A stretch of 64,000 bases of DNA from Lachnospiraceae bacterium. Lineage in GTDB: Bacteria > Bacillota > Clostridia > Lachnospirales > Lachnospiraceae. The translations under genes and the position numbers were made by a program. The notes beneath the pieces were generated by a model, which saw nothing but the letters and a program-made list of their open reading frames with translations, did not search any database and was not told the origin of the DNA. Positions 49,081 to 57,693 of the stretch are shown here, piece by piece. How positions within the stretch are numbered: position 1 is the stretch's first letter; each line of letters begins with the position of its first letter. Location: the NCBI GenBank assembly GCA_022647575.1, contig JALCKY010000001.1, forward strand, positions 896,125-960,124. The letters run 5' to 3'.

Positions 49081-50699
49081 TTACAGCTTCGGGCCGGCTG
49101 CGACTAAAGCCTTGCCTGCATCATTTCCTTCGTATTTTGCGAAGTTCTTGATGAAGCGTCCTGCCAGATCCTTAGCCTTGGCATCCCATTCGGAAGCATC
49201 CGCATAGGTATCGCGCGGATCCAGGATGTTGGTTGCAACGCCCGGAAGTTCGGTCGGGACTTCGAAATCGAAGTACGGGATCTTCTTGGTCGGAGCGGTG
49301 TTGATGGAGCCGTTCAGGATCGCATCGATGATGCCGCGGGTATCCTTGATGGAGATACGCTTGCCTGTGCCGTTCCAGCCGGTGTTGACCAGATAAGCCT
49401 TGGCGCCGTTTGCTTCCATTCTCTTAACCAGCTCTTCCGCATACTTCGTCGGATGCAGCTCCAGGAACGCCTGTCCGAAGCAGGCTGAGAAGGTCGGTGT
49501 CGGCTCTGTGATGCCGCGTTCGGTGCCTGCCAGCTTTGCCGTAAATCCGGACAGGAAGTAATACTTCGTCTGTTCCGGCGTCAGGATGGAGACCGGGGGA
49601 AGGACGCCGAAAGCGTCTGCGGAAAGGAAGATGACCTGCTTGGCAGCCGGAGCCGTGGAAATCGGGCGGACGATGTTCTTGATGTGGTTGATCGGATAGG
49701 AAACGCGGGTATTCTCGGTTACGCTCTTGTCGGCGAAATCGATCTTGCCGTCTTGCATCGAGCGTAACGTTCTCAAGAAGCGCGTCGCGCGTGATGGCGT
49801 TGTAGATGTCGGGCTCGGAATCCTTGTCGAGGTTGATGACCTTTGCGTAGCAGCCGCCCTCGAAGTTGAAGACGCCGTTGTCGTCCCAGCCGTGCTCGTC
49901 GTCGCCGATCAGAAGGCGCTTCGGATCTGTGGAGAGCGTGGTCTTGCCGGTTCCGGAAAGGCCGAAGAAGATAGCCGTGTTCTTGCCGTTCATATCGGTG
50001 TTGGCAGAGCAGTGCATGGAGGCGATGCCCTTGAGCGGCAGATAGTAGTTCATCATGGAGAACATGCCCTTCTTCATCTCGCCGCCGTACCAGGTATTCA
50101 GGATGACCTGCTCGCGGCTGGTCGTATGTTGAAGGCGACAGCAGGTCTCGGAGTTCAGGCCCAGCTCCTTGTAGTTCTCGACCTTGGCCTTGGAGGCGGT
50201 GTAGACGACGAAGTCCGGCTTGAAGTTCGGCAAGTTCTTCCGCTGACGGCTTGATGAACATGTTCTTGACGAAATGCGCCTGCCAGGCCACTTCCATGAT
50301 GAAGCGGACCGGCCATGCGGGTGTCCTTCGTTCGCGCCGCAGAAGGCGCATCGACGACGTAACAGTTCGCTTGTTGGAGAGCTCCTTCTGGGCGATTTTC
50401 TTGACGGTCGCCCAGGTCTCCTGCTGATGCGGGATGGTTGTCGTTCTTGTACTCATCGGGGTGGTCCACCAGACGGTGTTCTTGGAGTTTTCGTCCATGA
50501 CGATGAACTTGTCTTTGGGGGAACGGCCGGTATAGATGCCGGTCATGACATTGACGGCGCCGAGCTCGCTCTCCTGTCCCTTTTCGTAGCCTTCAAGGCT
50601 CGGATCCATCTCTGCCTTGTAAAGGTCTTCGTAGGAAGGATTGTGGATTATGTTTTTTGTGCCTGTGATGCCGTACTGTGTTAAATCTAAGTTTGCCAT
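49081..50699 (-). pseudogene. pckA: PEP carboxykinase (ATP), multiply frameshifted
   Basis: The sequence encodes an ATP-dependent PEP carboxykinase (oxaloacetate to PEP) of about 535 residues but in several frames. It starts MANLDLTQYGITGTKNIIHN, loses frame near 50,460 in a GGGG run, and shifts again near 50,430, within 50,310-50,370, at about 50,229, near 50,140 and 50,127, and near 49,757. Between breaks the protein is highly conserved: [13 protein letters not shown] (P-loop), [18 protein letters not shown]. The last 230 residues are clean. The density of compensating one-base indels fits sequencing error or very recent decay. Confidence 0.88.
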
Positions 50700-50875
50700 A
50701 TTGCAATCATCCTCTCTTTCTTACTTTCTCCATCGGCTTTTCGTCCGCGGATTTTTTCGATAGTACTGCTTTCGTGTCTGAAATGAAGTTTAGCACATTA
50801 TCCGTTATTTTTCCACATTGATTTTGCGTTCTCTTTTTGTTAATCTGAACAGGGGAAAAAGGCCTGTTCCGCCGC

Positions 50876-51427
50876 TTATCCGACGGACCATCCCGACGCA
50901 GGAATCAGGCTGGCCTTCCTGAGAGCAAGCACGATCAGAGGAATCACGACGATCTGAATGGCAATGCCCGGAAGACCGGCTGCGAAGGATCCCGCCAGCC
51001 ACATCTGCAGGGAATACTGCCCCGCCTTGAAGATCAGCGCATTCAGGATTCCGCCGACAATGCGCCCGCAGAGCATGGCGATCATAAGGGAACTCAGGAT
51101 GCGGACATAGCAGCTCTTCGGATGAAGAACCCGGATCATCAGGCCTCCCACGAAGCCGTAGACTGCCAGCTCGCATACCATGGACGGCAGCATGGCCATC
51201 GGCGGCATGCCCGTTGCCAGGGCAGAAATCAGGGGCGCCAGGATCCCGCAGGCAAGCCCGTAGAAAGGTCCGCAGAGAAGGCCGCAGATCAGTACGGGAA
51301 TATGCATCGGCAGGAAAATGGATCCGCCATTCGGAATCGCATGGAACGCCATCGGAAGCACGACTCCCAGGGCGATGCAGGCAGAAGCATAGATCAGACG
51401 GCGGGTATCGGAAATTGTTTTGGACAT
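50876..51427 (-). CDS. ECF transporter S component
   Basis: A 183-residue membrane protein with about six helices, starting MSKTISDTRRLIYASACIALG. The early GGSIFLPMHIPVLICGLLCGP and LAPLISALATGMPP segments are typical of ECF substrate-binding subunits, which join a shared EcfAAT module to import vitamins or cofactors. The substrate cannot be assigned. The start has GAGGAGG eight bases upstream; the longer open frame covers a structured leader. No ecfA or ecfT gene is nearby. Confidence 0.78.
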   Translation of the reverse strand: MSKTISDTRRLIYASACIALGVVLPMAFHAIPNGGSIFLPMHIPVLICGLLCGPFYGLACGILAPLISALATGMPPMAMLPSMVCELAVYGFVGGLMIRVLHPKSCYVRILSSLMIAMLCGRIVGGILNALIFKAGQYSLQMWLAGSFAAGLPGIAIQIVVIPLIVLALRKASLIPASGWSVG

Positions 51428-51445
51428 AAAAATAGCCTCCTCAGA

Positions 51446-51526
51446 AATGAAATCCGTCTTCATGACTTTCTTTCCATTCTTTGGAAAGCTTGCGCGGCTT
51501 CGTGCCGCTTCATCTATTATCAGCGT
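51446..51526 (-). promoter_or_regulatory. Structured leader upstream of the ECF S gene
   Basis: On the minus strand two hairpins stand before the ribosome binding site: GCGGC-ACGAA-GCCGC and CTTTCC-AAAGAAT-GGAAAG. ECF genes often follow vitamin riboswitches, but this leader is short and does not match a class I know. Confidence 0.35.
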
Positions 51527-51543
51527 AAAAGGAGATCCTGTCA

Positions 51544-52614
51544 ATGCTCAATCAGGAAAAAGTCAGGGAACAGTTCGACCTCTGGGCCGATTCATGGGAT
51601 GAAAACCAGGCGGTCAGTGAATCCGCCGTCGAAGGCATCCTGGATGCCGCGGGAATCCGCCGCGGAAGCCGCGTGCTGGATATCGCCTGCGGCACCGGAG
51701 TCCTCTTCCCGTTCTACCGGAAGCGCGGCACTTCCGCCGTAACCGGCGTGGACTGTTCCCCGAAGATGACAGCCATCGCTTCAGAAAAAATAAAGGACGA
51801 CCCGTCCTTCACCGTCCTGACCGGGGATGCAGCTTCCCTGGATTTCCGCGGCGAATTCGATGCCGTCATGATTTATGACGCACTGCCCCATTTCCCGGAC
51901 ATCGCCCGTCTGATCCGCAGAGCCTATGACGATCTGGCCGAAGGAGGAACCCTGACGGTTGCACACAGCATGAGCCGTGCAGAAATCAACCTGCACCATG
52001 TCCGTGTCCCGGAAGTCTCAAACGAACTGCCGACGGCCAAGGAACTCGCCGCACTCTTCCGTCCGTACTTCCGCCTTCAGTGGGTCCGGGACGACAGCAG
52101 CCAATACCTGGTTTCGGGAATCCGCCGCCCTGTCCCGCTCTCTTCGGAGGAAGAAACTTTCTTCGGCCGGACCGGCGAGCACACGGCGGAAGCCTATCAT
52201 ATCCTCCTGGCGGAAAACCACAGTGCCGTGGCCGGACATTCCGACGGCGAATATTTCTTCGACGACCGCCGGGGCATCGCACCGCTGCTTTCCTGGCATG
52301 AAACTCCTTCCGTCCTCCGGGACGCATTCATCGCGGACAAAGTCATCGGCAAGGCTGCAGCCCTGCTTCTGGCCGACGCCGGCATCCGGGAACTCTATGC
52401 GCACGTCATGAGCGCAGAGGCCTGCCGGATCCTGGAGGAAGCCCGGATTCCCTATAACTTCTCAATTCTGGTTCCTCAGATCATCAACCGCCGCGGCGAC
52501 GATCTGTGCCCGATGGAAAAAAGCGTCCGCACGGTTGAAAAACCGGCAGACGCCTATGAAGTCCTGAAAAAGGCTGTCGAGGAAATGAAAAAGGAAAACC
52601 CTGACAGAGTCTGA
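51544..52614 (+). CDS. SAM methyltransferase fused to DUF1893 domain
   Basis: A 356-residue two-domain protein. Residues 1 to about 205 are a class I methyltransferase (VLDIACGTGVLFPFY, motif I; TGDAASLDF; MIYDALPHF). Residues about 215-350 match DUF1893, a deaminase-like fold of unknown role (DKVIGKAAALLLADAGI, PQIINRRGDDLCPMEKSV). The start has AAAGGAG nine bases upstream. Substrates are unknown. It is divergent from the ECF transporter gene, which hints at a cofactor or metabolite, though only weakly. Confidence 0.85.
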   Translation: MLNQEKVREQFDLWADSWDENQAVSESAVEGILDAAGIRRGSRVLDIACGTGVLFPFYRKRGTSAVTGVDCSPKMTAIASEKIKDDPSFTVLTGDAASLDFRGEFDAVMIYDALPHFPDIARLIRRAYDDLAEGGTLTVAHSMSRAEINLHHVRVPEVSNELPTAKELAALFRPYFRLQWVRDDSSQYLVSGIRRPVPLSSEEETFFGRTGEHTAEAYHILLAENHSAVAGHSDGEYFFDDRRGIAPLLSWHETPSVLRDAFIADKVIGKAAALLLADAGIRELYAHVMSAEACRILEEARIPYNFSILVPQIINRRGDDLCPMEKSVRTVEKPADAYEVLKKAVEEMKKENPDRV

Positions 52615-52615
52615 C

Positions 52616-53287
52616 TCATTTCCGGAAACGATCCCGGAATTCAAACTTTGCCTCCAACAGACGGGTCCATCTTCCGATCATCCATCCGTTCACGAGGGCG
52701 CACAGGATCGTTCCGAATTTGATTCCTTCAAAATGTCCGAAGCCGAAGAAGGCAAAGGAAAGGACTACCGCCAGAAGACAGCTGGCACAGTCGTAGCACA
52801 TCTTCACGCGGTGCGTCTGAAAGCCGTATTTCTCCGCGATTTCCCTGACGAACAGTTCATAAACCTCCGGGGAAAGGTACGTATGGAAAAGCAGGGATAC
52901 CCCCATCGCTCCGACGATAAGGCCGGCCGCGTAGAGGAGGATCCGGACCGCTAAGGAACCGGCCGGAATGAAGGCTGTCAGCCGGATGCACCCGTCCAGC
53001 AGAAAGCCGTAAAGGACTGCCGTCACGAAAGAAAACAGATACCGGACCCGGAACCGCCGCAGGACGAGGATCAGAACGGTCAGGAGCAGTGCCTGGAAAA
53101 GATATTCGGACATCCCGAAGGTGACGAACGGAAAGGTCATCGAAAGCTTCCGGTAGACGAGATAAGCCGGAGCCACCACCATGGACATTCCGAAATCCGC
53201 CGCTTCCATCAGCGCTGAACTCATCGCAAGAGCCGTCAGTCCGGCTGCATAGGCTGCTTCCGTGTAAAAAATCTTTCCGGTCTTCAT
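52616..53287 (-). CDS. YczE/YitT-like integral membrane protein
   Basis: A 223-residue protein with about five or six hydrophobic helices (near 10-30, 45-70, 75-100, 110-135, 175-205). The opening helix, the SMTFPFVTFGMSEYLFQALL segment and GFLLDGCIRL resemble the YczE/YyaS/YitT group (DUF6198). The role is unknown. The start at 53287 has GGGAG seven bases upstream and is four codons inside the open frame. Confidence 0.7.
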   Translation of the reverse strand: MKTGKIFYTEAAYAAGLTALAMSSALMEAADFGMSMVVAPAYLVYRKLSMTFPFVTFGMSEYLFQALLLTVLILVLRRFRVRYLFSFVTAVLYGFLLDGCIRLTAFIPAGSLAVRILLYAAGLIVGAMGVSLLFHTYLSPEVYELFVREIAEKYGFQTHRVKMCYDCASCLLAVVLSFAFFGFGHFEGIKFGTILCALVNGWMIGRWTRLLEAKFEFRDRFRK

Positions 53288-53296
53288 ATTTTCTCC

Positions 53297-53338
53297 CAAA
53301 AAAAGCTTCCGGCGTTTGATAAAGAAACGCCGAAAGCT
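53297..53338 (-). terminator. Intrinsic terminator after the cupin gene
   Basis: A 14-bp stem with one mismatch (53325-53338 with 53304-53317, 7-base loop) followed on the minus strand by T7. It separates the cupin gene from the membrane-protein gene downstream. Confidence 0.85.
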
Positions 53339-53370
53339 CTGATGTTCAAATTATCCCATAGGACCGGCAA

Positions 53371-54024
53371 TTATGCAAGCAGAAGCAGCAGTGCCATCTT
53401 GAACTTCCCGTCAGCCTGAATGCTGTGGATGCCGCCTTTTTCAAAGCGGAAATTCTCGCCCGCCTCAATCGGGTATTCCTTTCCTTCGTAGCCGATGACG
53501 GCCTTTCCTTCCAGGGCAAAAACCAGGGCATCGCCCGGCGCGCTGTGCGGGGAAAGTCCCGTCCCCTCATCGAAAGCCATGACAACAAACTTCATCTGAT
53601 CATTCGATGCCACGTCCATGTTCACGACGCTTCCTTTTTCATACGGAACCGCGCTGCCCAGCTGAAACACCTCTCCTGCTTTCACTGCTTCATTCATCTG
53701 AATCTCCTTTCCCGGCATGATTTCCGCATAGACGCATCCGTCTGCCGTCTCCTTTCTGCACAGTGTATTTTCCGGCGTCATCAGGATCTCACCCGGCCTG
53801 ACCACGCGCCACTGAACCTCTCTGCCGCTTCCAAGCTGATAGACGCCGTGTCCGTACAGCCCGAAATAAATCACCGGCCTGTCATACTTCTCCGAACTGA
53901 TATCCGTGCCGGCACCCAGGGAAAAATAGTTCACTCCGGTTTCCGCCTTCAGGCCTGATGGCGATGAAATCGTCAGGCCTGCTTTCGGCTCATGATCCCG
54001 GACGACTGAAAAGACTCCGCTCAT
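53371..54024 (-). CDS. Cupin-domain protein
   Basis: A 217-residue bicupin-like protein. The C-terminal cupin is clear (GTGLSPHSAPGDALVFALEGKAVIGYEGKEYPIEAGENFRF), with a histidine and acidic residues that could hold metal; the N-terminal half (GLYGHGVYQLGSG, VRPGEILMTPE) looks like a second, weaker cupin. Substrate unknown; it may bind a sugar or act as a small-molecule sensor. It starts at MSGVFSVV after AGAGGATG. It is divergent from the sugar symporter gene across a region with a perfect palindrome. Confidence 0.72.
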   Translation of the reverse strand: MSGVFSVVRDHEPKAGLTISSPSGLKAETGVNYFSLGAGTDISSEKYDRPVIYFGLYGHGVYQLGSGREVQWRVVRPGEILMTPENTLCRKETADGCVYAEIMPGKEIQMNEAVKAGEVFQLGSAVPYEKGSVVNMDVASNDQMKFVVMAFDEGTGLSPHSAPGDALVFALEGKAVIGYEGKEYPIEAGENFRFEKGGIHSIQADGKFKMALLLLLA

Positions 54025-54076
54025 ATGTTCATCCTCTCTTTCTGAATACAATATATCAGAGGTGTCCCTCCTTCGT

Positions 54077-54094
54077 ATGTTGTTTTTACAACAT
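54077..54094. promoter_or_regulatory. Palindrome between divergent cupin and symporter genes
   Basis: ATGTTGT-TTTT-ACAACAT is a perfect 7-4-7 inverted repeat in the shared intergenic region, upstream of both genes. It is a plausible operator, but no regulator is encoded alongside. Confidence 0.5.
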
Positions 54095-54125
54095 GCCGGG
54101 AGAAATTTCCCGTACGAATTCCGCA

Positions 54126-54154
54126 TTGATGTGGTTCCGTCAATTCATTATAAT
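54126..54154 (+). promoter_or_regulatory. Promoter of the symporter-glucosidase operon
   Basis: TTGATG (54126-54131) and TATAAT (54149-54154) with 17-base spacing, 45 bases before the start codon. Confidence 0.82.
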
Positions 54155-54198
54155 AGAGACAGTTTATTTTTTCCATTCTGCGTCTGAAGGAGGTTCCT

Positions 54199-55713
54199 AT
54201 GAATCAGGAAGCCGTCAAGAAACGCAATCTCCGCATGTTCCCGCCCGGTACGATCGGCAGGGACATGGAATACAACCTCGTCAACAACTTTCTCCTGACT
54301 TACGTGCTCTTTACCCGGCAGCTGACTGCCGGCCAGATCGCGGCAATCACCGGCCTCATGGTCGGGGCAAGAATCTTCGATGCCTTAAACGATCCCATCA
54401 TGGGAAATATCATCGAGCATACGAGGACGCGCTGGGGCAAGTTCAAGCCGTGGCTCATGATCGGCGTCCTGACGACCTCAGCCGTCATCATTTTCATTTT
54501 CAACACGAAGCTTACGGGCTGGCCGTTCATCGCGGCCTTCGGCTGCTTCTATTTCAGCTTCAGCATCACCTATACGATGCATGACATCTCCTACTGGGGA
54601 ATGATTCCGGCTCTGGGCAGCGATGCCGATGAGCGGAACCGCCTGACTTCCCTGACCACCCTGTGCGCCGGAATCGGCGGCACCCTGGCAGGCGTTGCGA
54701 TTCCCCTCTTCACCGCCGGACAGTTTGCCCTCGGCGGAAATGCCTCGGAAGCTTACGGGAGAATCTCCATCCTCATCTGCATCCTTGCTCCCCTCTTCCT
54801 GTTCATCACCATTTTCGGCGTGCGGGAAAGACGCGACGACATTCAGGAGAAACCGGAACCGGTCAGTCTGCGGGGCATCGTCCGGACCATTGCCGGAAAT
54901 GACCAGCTTCTCTGGGTATCCCTGACATTCCTGATCCAGCAGATCGGGAACGGCCTGATCGTCGGCGGCATCGGCTCAACGTTCATCTACTTCCGCTATG
55001 GCTACAGCGGCGGCCTCTATTCGCTGTTCACGATCGTCGGCATGTCGGCGACTGCCTTTCTGATGATTTTTTATCCGTCTATTTCCGGGAAGCTCGGGCG
55101 GAAGCCCCTGATGAGAATCCTTCTTATCCTCTCTCTTGGCGGCTATGCCGTCATGCTATTTGCCGGGTTCGTCCTTTCCTCCGGCATGGGCGGCTTCTGG
55201 GTCCTGACGGTCGGCTACATGCTCTCGAACTTCGGACAGTTCGGCTTCTACCTGATCATGATGATCTCCATCCTCAACACCGTCGAGTACAACGAATGGA
55301 AACACGGAAAACGTCAGGAAGCCGTCATTGCCTCGCTGCGTCCCTTCCTGACCAAGTTCAGCTCCGCCGTCATTGTCGCCGTCACGGCCCTGACGTATGT
55401 TCTCTCCGGAGTGACGGTCTATACGAATCAGATTTCAACCCTTGAAAACCAGGCAGCTGCCGGAACGATCACGGATTCGCAGAAAATGGAAGCCATTTCA
55501 CAGGTCATCAGCGGCACGTCTTCCGGCCAGTCCCTGGCCCTCCTTGTCTGCATGACCCTGCTTTCCGCGGCACTGATGCTCATTTCCTATCTTCTCTACC
55601 GGAAGCATTATGTGCTGGATGAAGAGACCTACAGCCGGATCTGCCGGAAACTGGAAGAAAAGAAAACAGCTGATACAAAAAAAGCTGAAACAGAAACCGG
55701 GGAGTCGATATAA
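54199..55713 (+). CDS. Glycoside-cation symporter (GPH/MFS family)
   Basis: A 504-residue transporter with about 12 helices. GRDMEYNLVNNFLLTY near the start and DALNDPIMGNIIEHTRTRWGKFKPW are hallmarks of the GPH family (MelB/XynP-like), the aspartates being the cation and sugar site. The last ~30 residues are a charged tail. AGGAGG precedes the ATG. The glucosidase gene begins at the very next base after the stop, so the pair probably imports and hydrolyses one alpha-glucoside. Confidence 0.9.
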   Translation: MNQEAVKKRNLRMFPPGTIGRDMEYNLVNNFLLTYVLFTRQLTAGQIAAITGLMVGARIFDALNDPIMGNIIEHTRTRWGKFKPWLMIGVLTTSAVIIFIFNTKLTGWPFIAAFGCFYFSFSITYTMHDISYWGMIPALGSDADERNRLTSLTTLCAGIGGTLAGVAIPLFTAGQFALGGNASEAYGRISILICILAPLFLFITIFGVRERRDDIQEKPEPVSLRGIVRTIAGNDQLLWVSLTFLIQQIGNGLIVGGIGSTFIYFRYGYSGGLYSLFTIVGMSATAFLMIFYPSISGKLGRKPLMRILLILSLGGYAVMLFAGFVLSSGMGGFWVLTVGYMLSNFGQFGFYLIMMISILNTVEYNEWKHGKRQEAVIASLRPFLTKFSSAVIVAVTALTYVLSGVTVYTNQISTLENQAAAGTITDSQKMEAISQVISGTSSGQSLALLVCMTLLSAALMLISYLLYRKHYVLDEETYSRICRKLEEKKTADTKKAETETGESI

Positions 55714-57579
55714 ATGAAACCTTCTCTTTCCATGGACAGCCGTCTTAGCGATCTCTATGACACGCCGGTCGGATATGACCTCATCCGCAAGCTGCTTCTG
55801 CAGATGAACCTGCCGGACTGGATCCCGGTCCGGGGACCGCTTTCCCGCATGCGGCTGCGCACCCTGAAAAAACTGGCCGGTCGAAAACTCGATGCTGATT
55901 TCTTTGACTCGCTGCTCCGCCTCATCAGCAGCGAAAAAGATGCGCCTGCCGCCGGAAACGGTCCTGTCACGCCGGCCTGGTGGAAGGAAGCCGTCTTTTA
56001 TCAGATCTATCCGCGCAGCTTCATGGACTCGGACGGCGACGGCATCGGCGACCTGAACGGAATCATTTCCAAACTGGATTACCTCAAAGGACTCGGCGTG
56101 AATGCGCTCTGGCTTTCGCCGATTTTCGATTCTCCGAACGACGACAACGGATACGATATCCGGGACTATGAAAAGATCATGAAGGAATTCGGCACGATGG
56201 AGGACTTTACCCGTCTCCTTGACGGCGTCCATGCCAGGGGAATGCATCTCATCCTGGATCTCGTCGTCAACCATACCTCCGACGAGCACCGCTGGTTCCG
56301 GACTGCCCTTGCGGATCCCGCTTCCAAGTACCGCGATTACTATTTCTTCCGGAATGGGAAGGAGGGAAATGAACCTCCGAACAACTGGAAGTCATTTTTC
56401 TCAGGGCCTGCCTGGAACTATTATCCGGAACAGAAACTCTGGGCTCTCCACCTTTTTTCCAAAAAGCAGATGGATCTCAACTGGGACTGTCCGGATGTCC
56501 GCTCCGACGTCGCCGCCATGGTGAACCGCTGGCTGGACAGGGGCGTCGACGGCTTCCGCATGGACGTCATTAATTACATTTCCAAGGAACCCGGACTTCC
56601 GCAGGGAAACCGTGCCATCGGGGACATGATCGGTTACACCGGCGTCGAACGGTATTTTTACGGACCTCATCTTCACGAATACCTGCACGAACTCCACGAG
56701 AAGGCCTTTGCGCCCCATCACGCTTTTTCCGTCGGCGAAACGCCGGGGCTCGGAATGAAAATGAGCGCGCTGGTGACCGGCGAAGAACGGAAGGAACTCG
56801 ACATGGTCTTTTCCTTCGACCAGCTGGAGACTCCCGGGCATACCCGGTTCGACGATTACCGCTACGACCTGAATTACTACAAGAAATACATCACGGACTG
56901 GATGCTCCATTACGGAAACAACTGCCGGATGTCCCTCTTCTACAACAACCACGACAATCCGCGGATGGTCAGCAAGGTCAGTACGGATCCCCGCTATGCC
57001 CGCGCGATTGAAACGCTGCTGGCTGTCCTGCAGTTTACCCTGAAGGGAACCCCGTTTGTTTTTCAGGGCGATGAAATGGGGCTGACCAATGCCCCCTTCC
57101 GCTCCATCGAGGAAATCCCCGACGTGGAATCCCGGAATCTTTATGAGGAACTCTGCAGAAAAGAATCTCCTGAACAGGCTTTTGCGGTGATTCTGGCCGG
57201 CACGCGGCAGCATGCCAGGCTCCTGCTGCCCTGGAACCATTTCCCGAAGGATTATCCGGAGCATCTGATTCAGAAAGCCGATGATTCCGTCACGGAAATC
57301 TACCGGGAACTGATCGCCCTGCGATGCGGAAACCGGACGCTGATCTACGGCTCCTTCGAACCGGTCTGTCTTTCCAAAGACCGCTTCCTTTACCGTAGGG
57401 TTTCCGGCCCGGATGCTGATTCCTATCTCATCGAATGCAATCTTTCCTCCCGGGAAATGAAAGCCGTCTTCTCCGGAAAAGACAGCCGGCTGATCTTCCC
57501 GCACGAAGTGCCGGAGAAAGAACGGAAGCATCTGAAGCCCTACGAAGCAAGGATCTGGGTACAGCCGCGGCAGGGGTAA
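55714..57579 (+). CDS. GH13 alpha-glucosidase with N-terminal extension
   Basis: A 621-residue enzyme. A ~85-residue helical extension precedes the GH13 catalytic barrel, which starts at WWKEAVFYQIYPRSF. Catalytic residues: nucleophile Asp in DGFRMDVINY, acid Glu in FSVGETPG, and stabilising Asp in NNHDNPR. The HLILDLVVNHTSDEH motif is the second conserved region. It resembles oligo-1,6-glucosidase/trehalose-6-phosphate hydrolase enzymes. No signal peptide is present, so it acts in the cytoplasm on sugar brought in by the adjacent symporter. Confidence 0.92.
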   Translation: MKPSLSMDSRLSDLYDTPVGYDLIRKLLLQMNLPDWIPVRGPLSRMRLRTLKKLAGRKLDADFFDSLLRLISSEKDAPAAGNGPVTPAWWKEAVFYQIYPRSFMDSDGDGIGDLNGIISKLDYLKGLGVNALWLSPIFDSPNDDNGYDIRDYEKIMKEFGTMEDFTRLLDGVHARGMHLILDLVVNHTSDEHRWFRTALADPASKYRDYYFFRNGKEGNEPPNNWKSFFSGPAWNYYPEQKLWALHLFSKKQMDLNWDCPDVRSDVAAMVNRWLDRGVDGFRMDVINYISKEPGLPQGNRAIGDMIGYTGVERYFYGPHLHEYLHELHEKAFAPHHAFSVGETPGLGMKMSALVTGEERKELDMVFSFDQLETPGHTRFDDYRYDLNYYKKYITDWMLHYGNNCRMSLFYNNHDNPRMVSKVSTDPRYARAIETLLAVLQFTLKGTPFVFQGDEMGLTNAPFRSIEEIPDVESRNLYEELCRKESPEQAFAVILAGTRQHARLLLPWNHFPKDYPEHLIQKADDSVTEIYRELIALRCGNRTLIYGSFEPVCLSKDRFLYRRVSGPDADSYLIECNLSSREMKAVFSGKDSRLIFPHEVPEKERKHLKPYEARIWVQPRQG

Positions 57580-57602
57580 ATAGAAACGTTTCGGATTTTG
57601 TC

Positions 57603-57631
57603 TTCATTTTTCAGGATGCGTGTGCTATGAT
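57603..57631 (+). promoter_or_regulatory. Possible promoter of the aldo-keto reductase gene
   Basis: TTCATT (57603-57608) and TATGAT (57626-57631) spaced 17 bases. A GAAACGTTTC palindrome lies just upstream (near 57584-57593) and could be a LacI-type operator. Confidence 0.45.
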
Positions 57632-57693
57632 GGAACCGCTGAATCAGATACAGCACATTCCATTCAATTCAAACGGAGTCAGGAGGAATTCTC

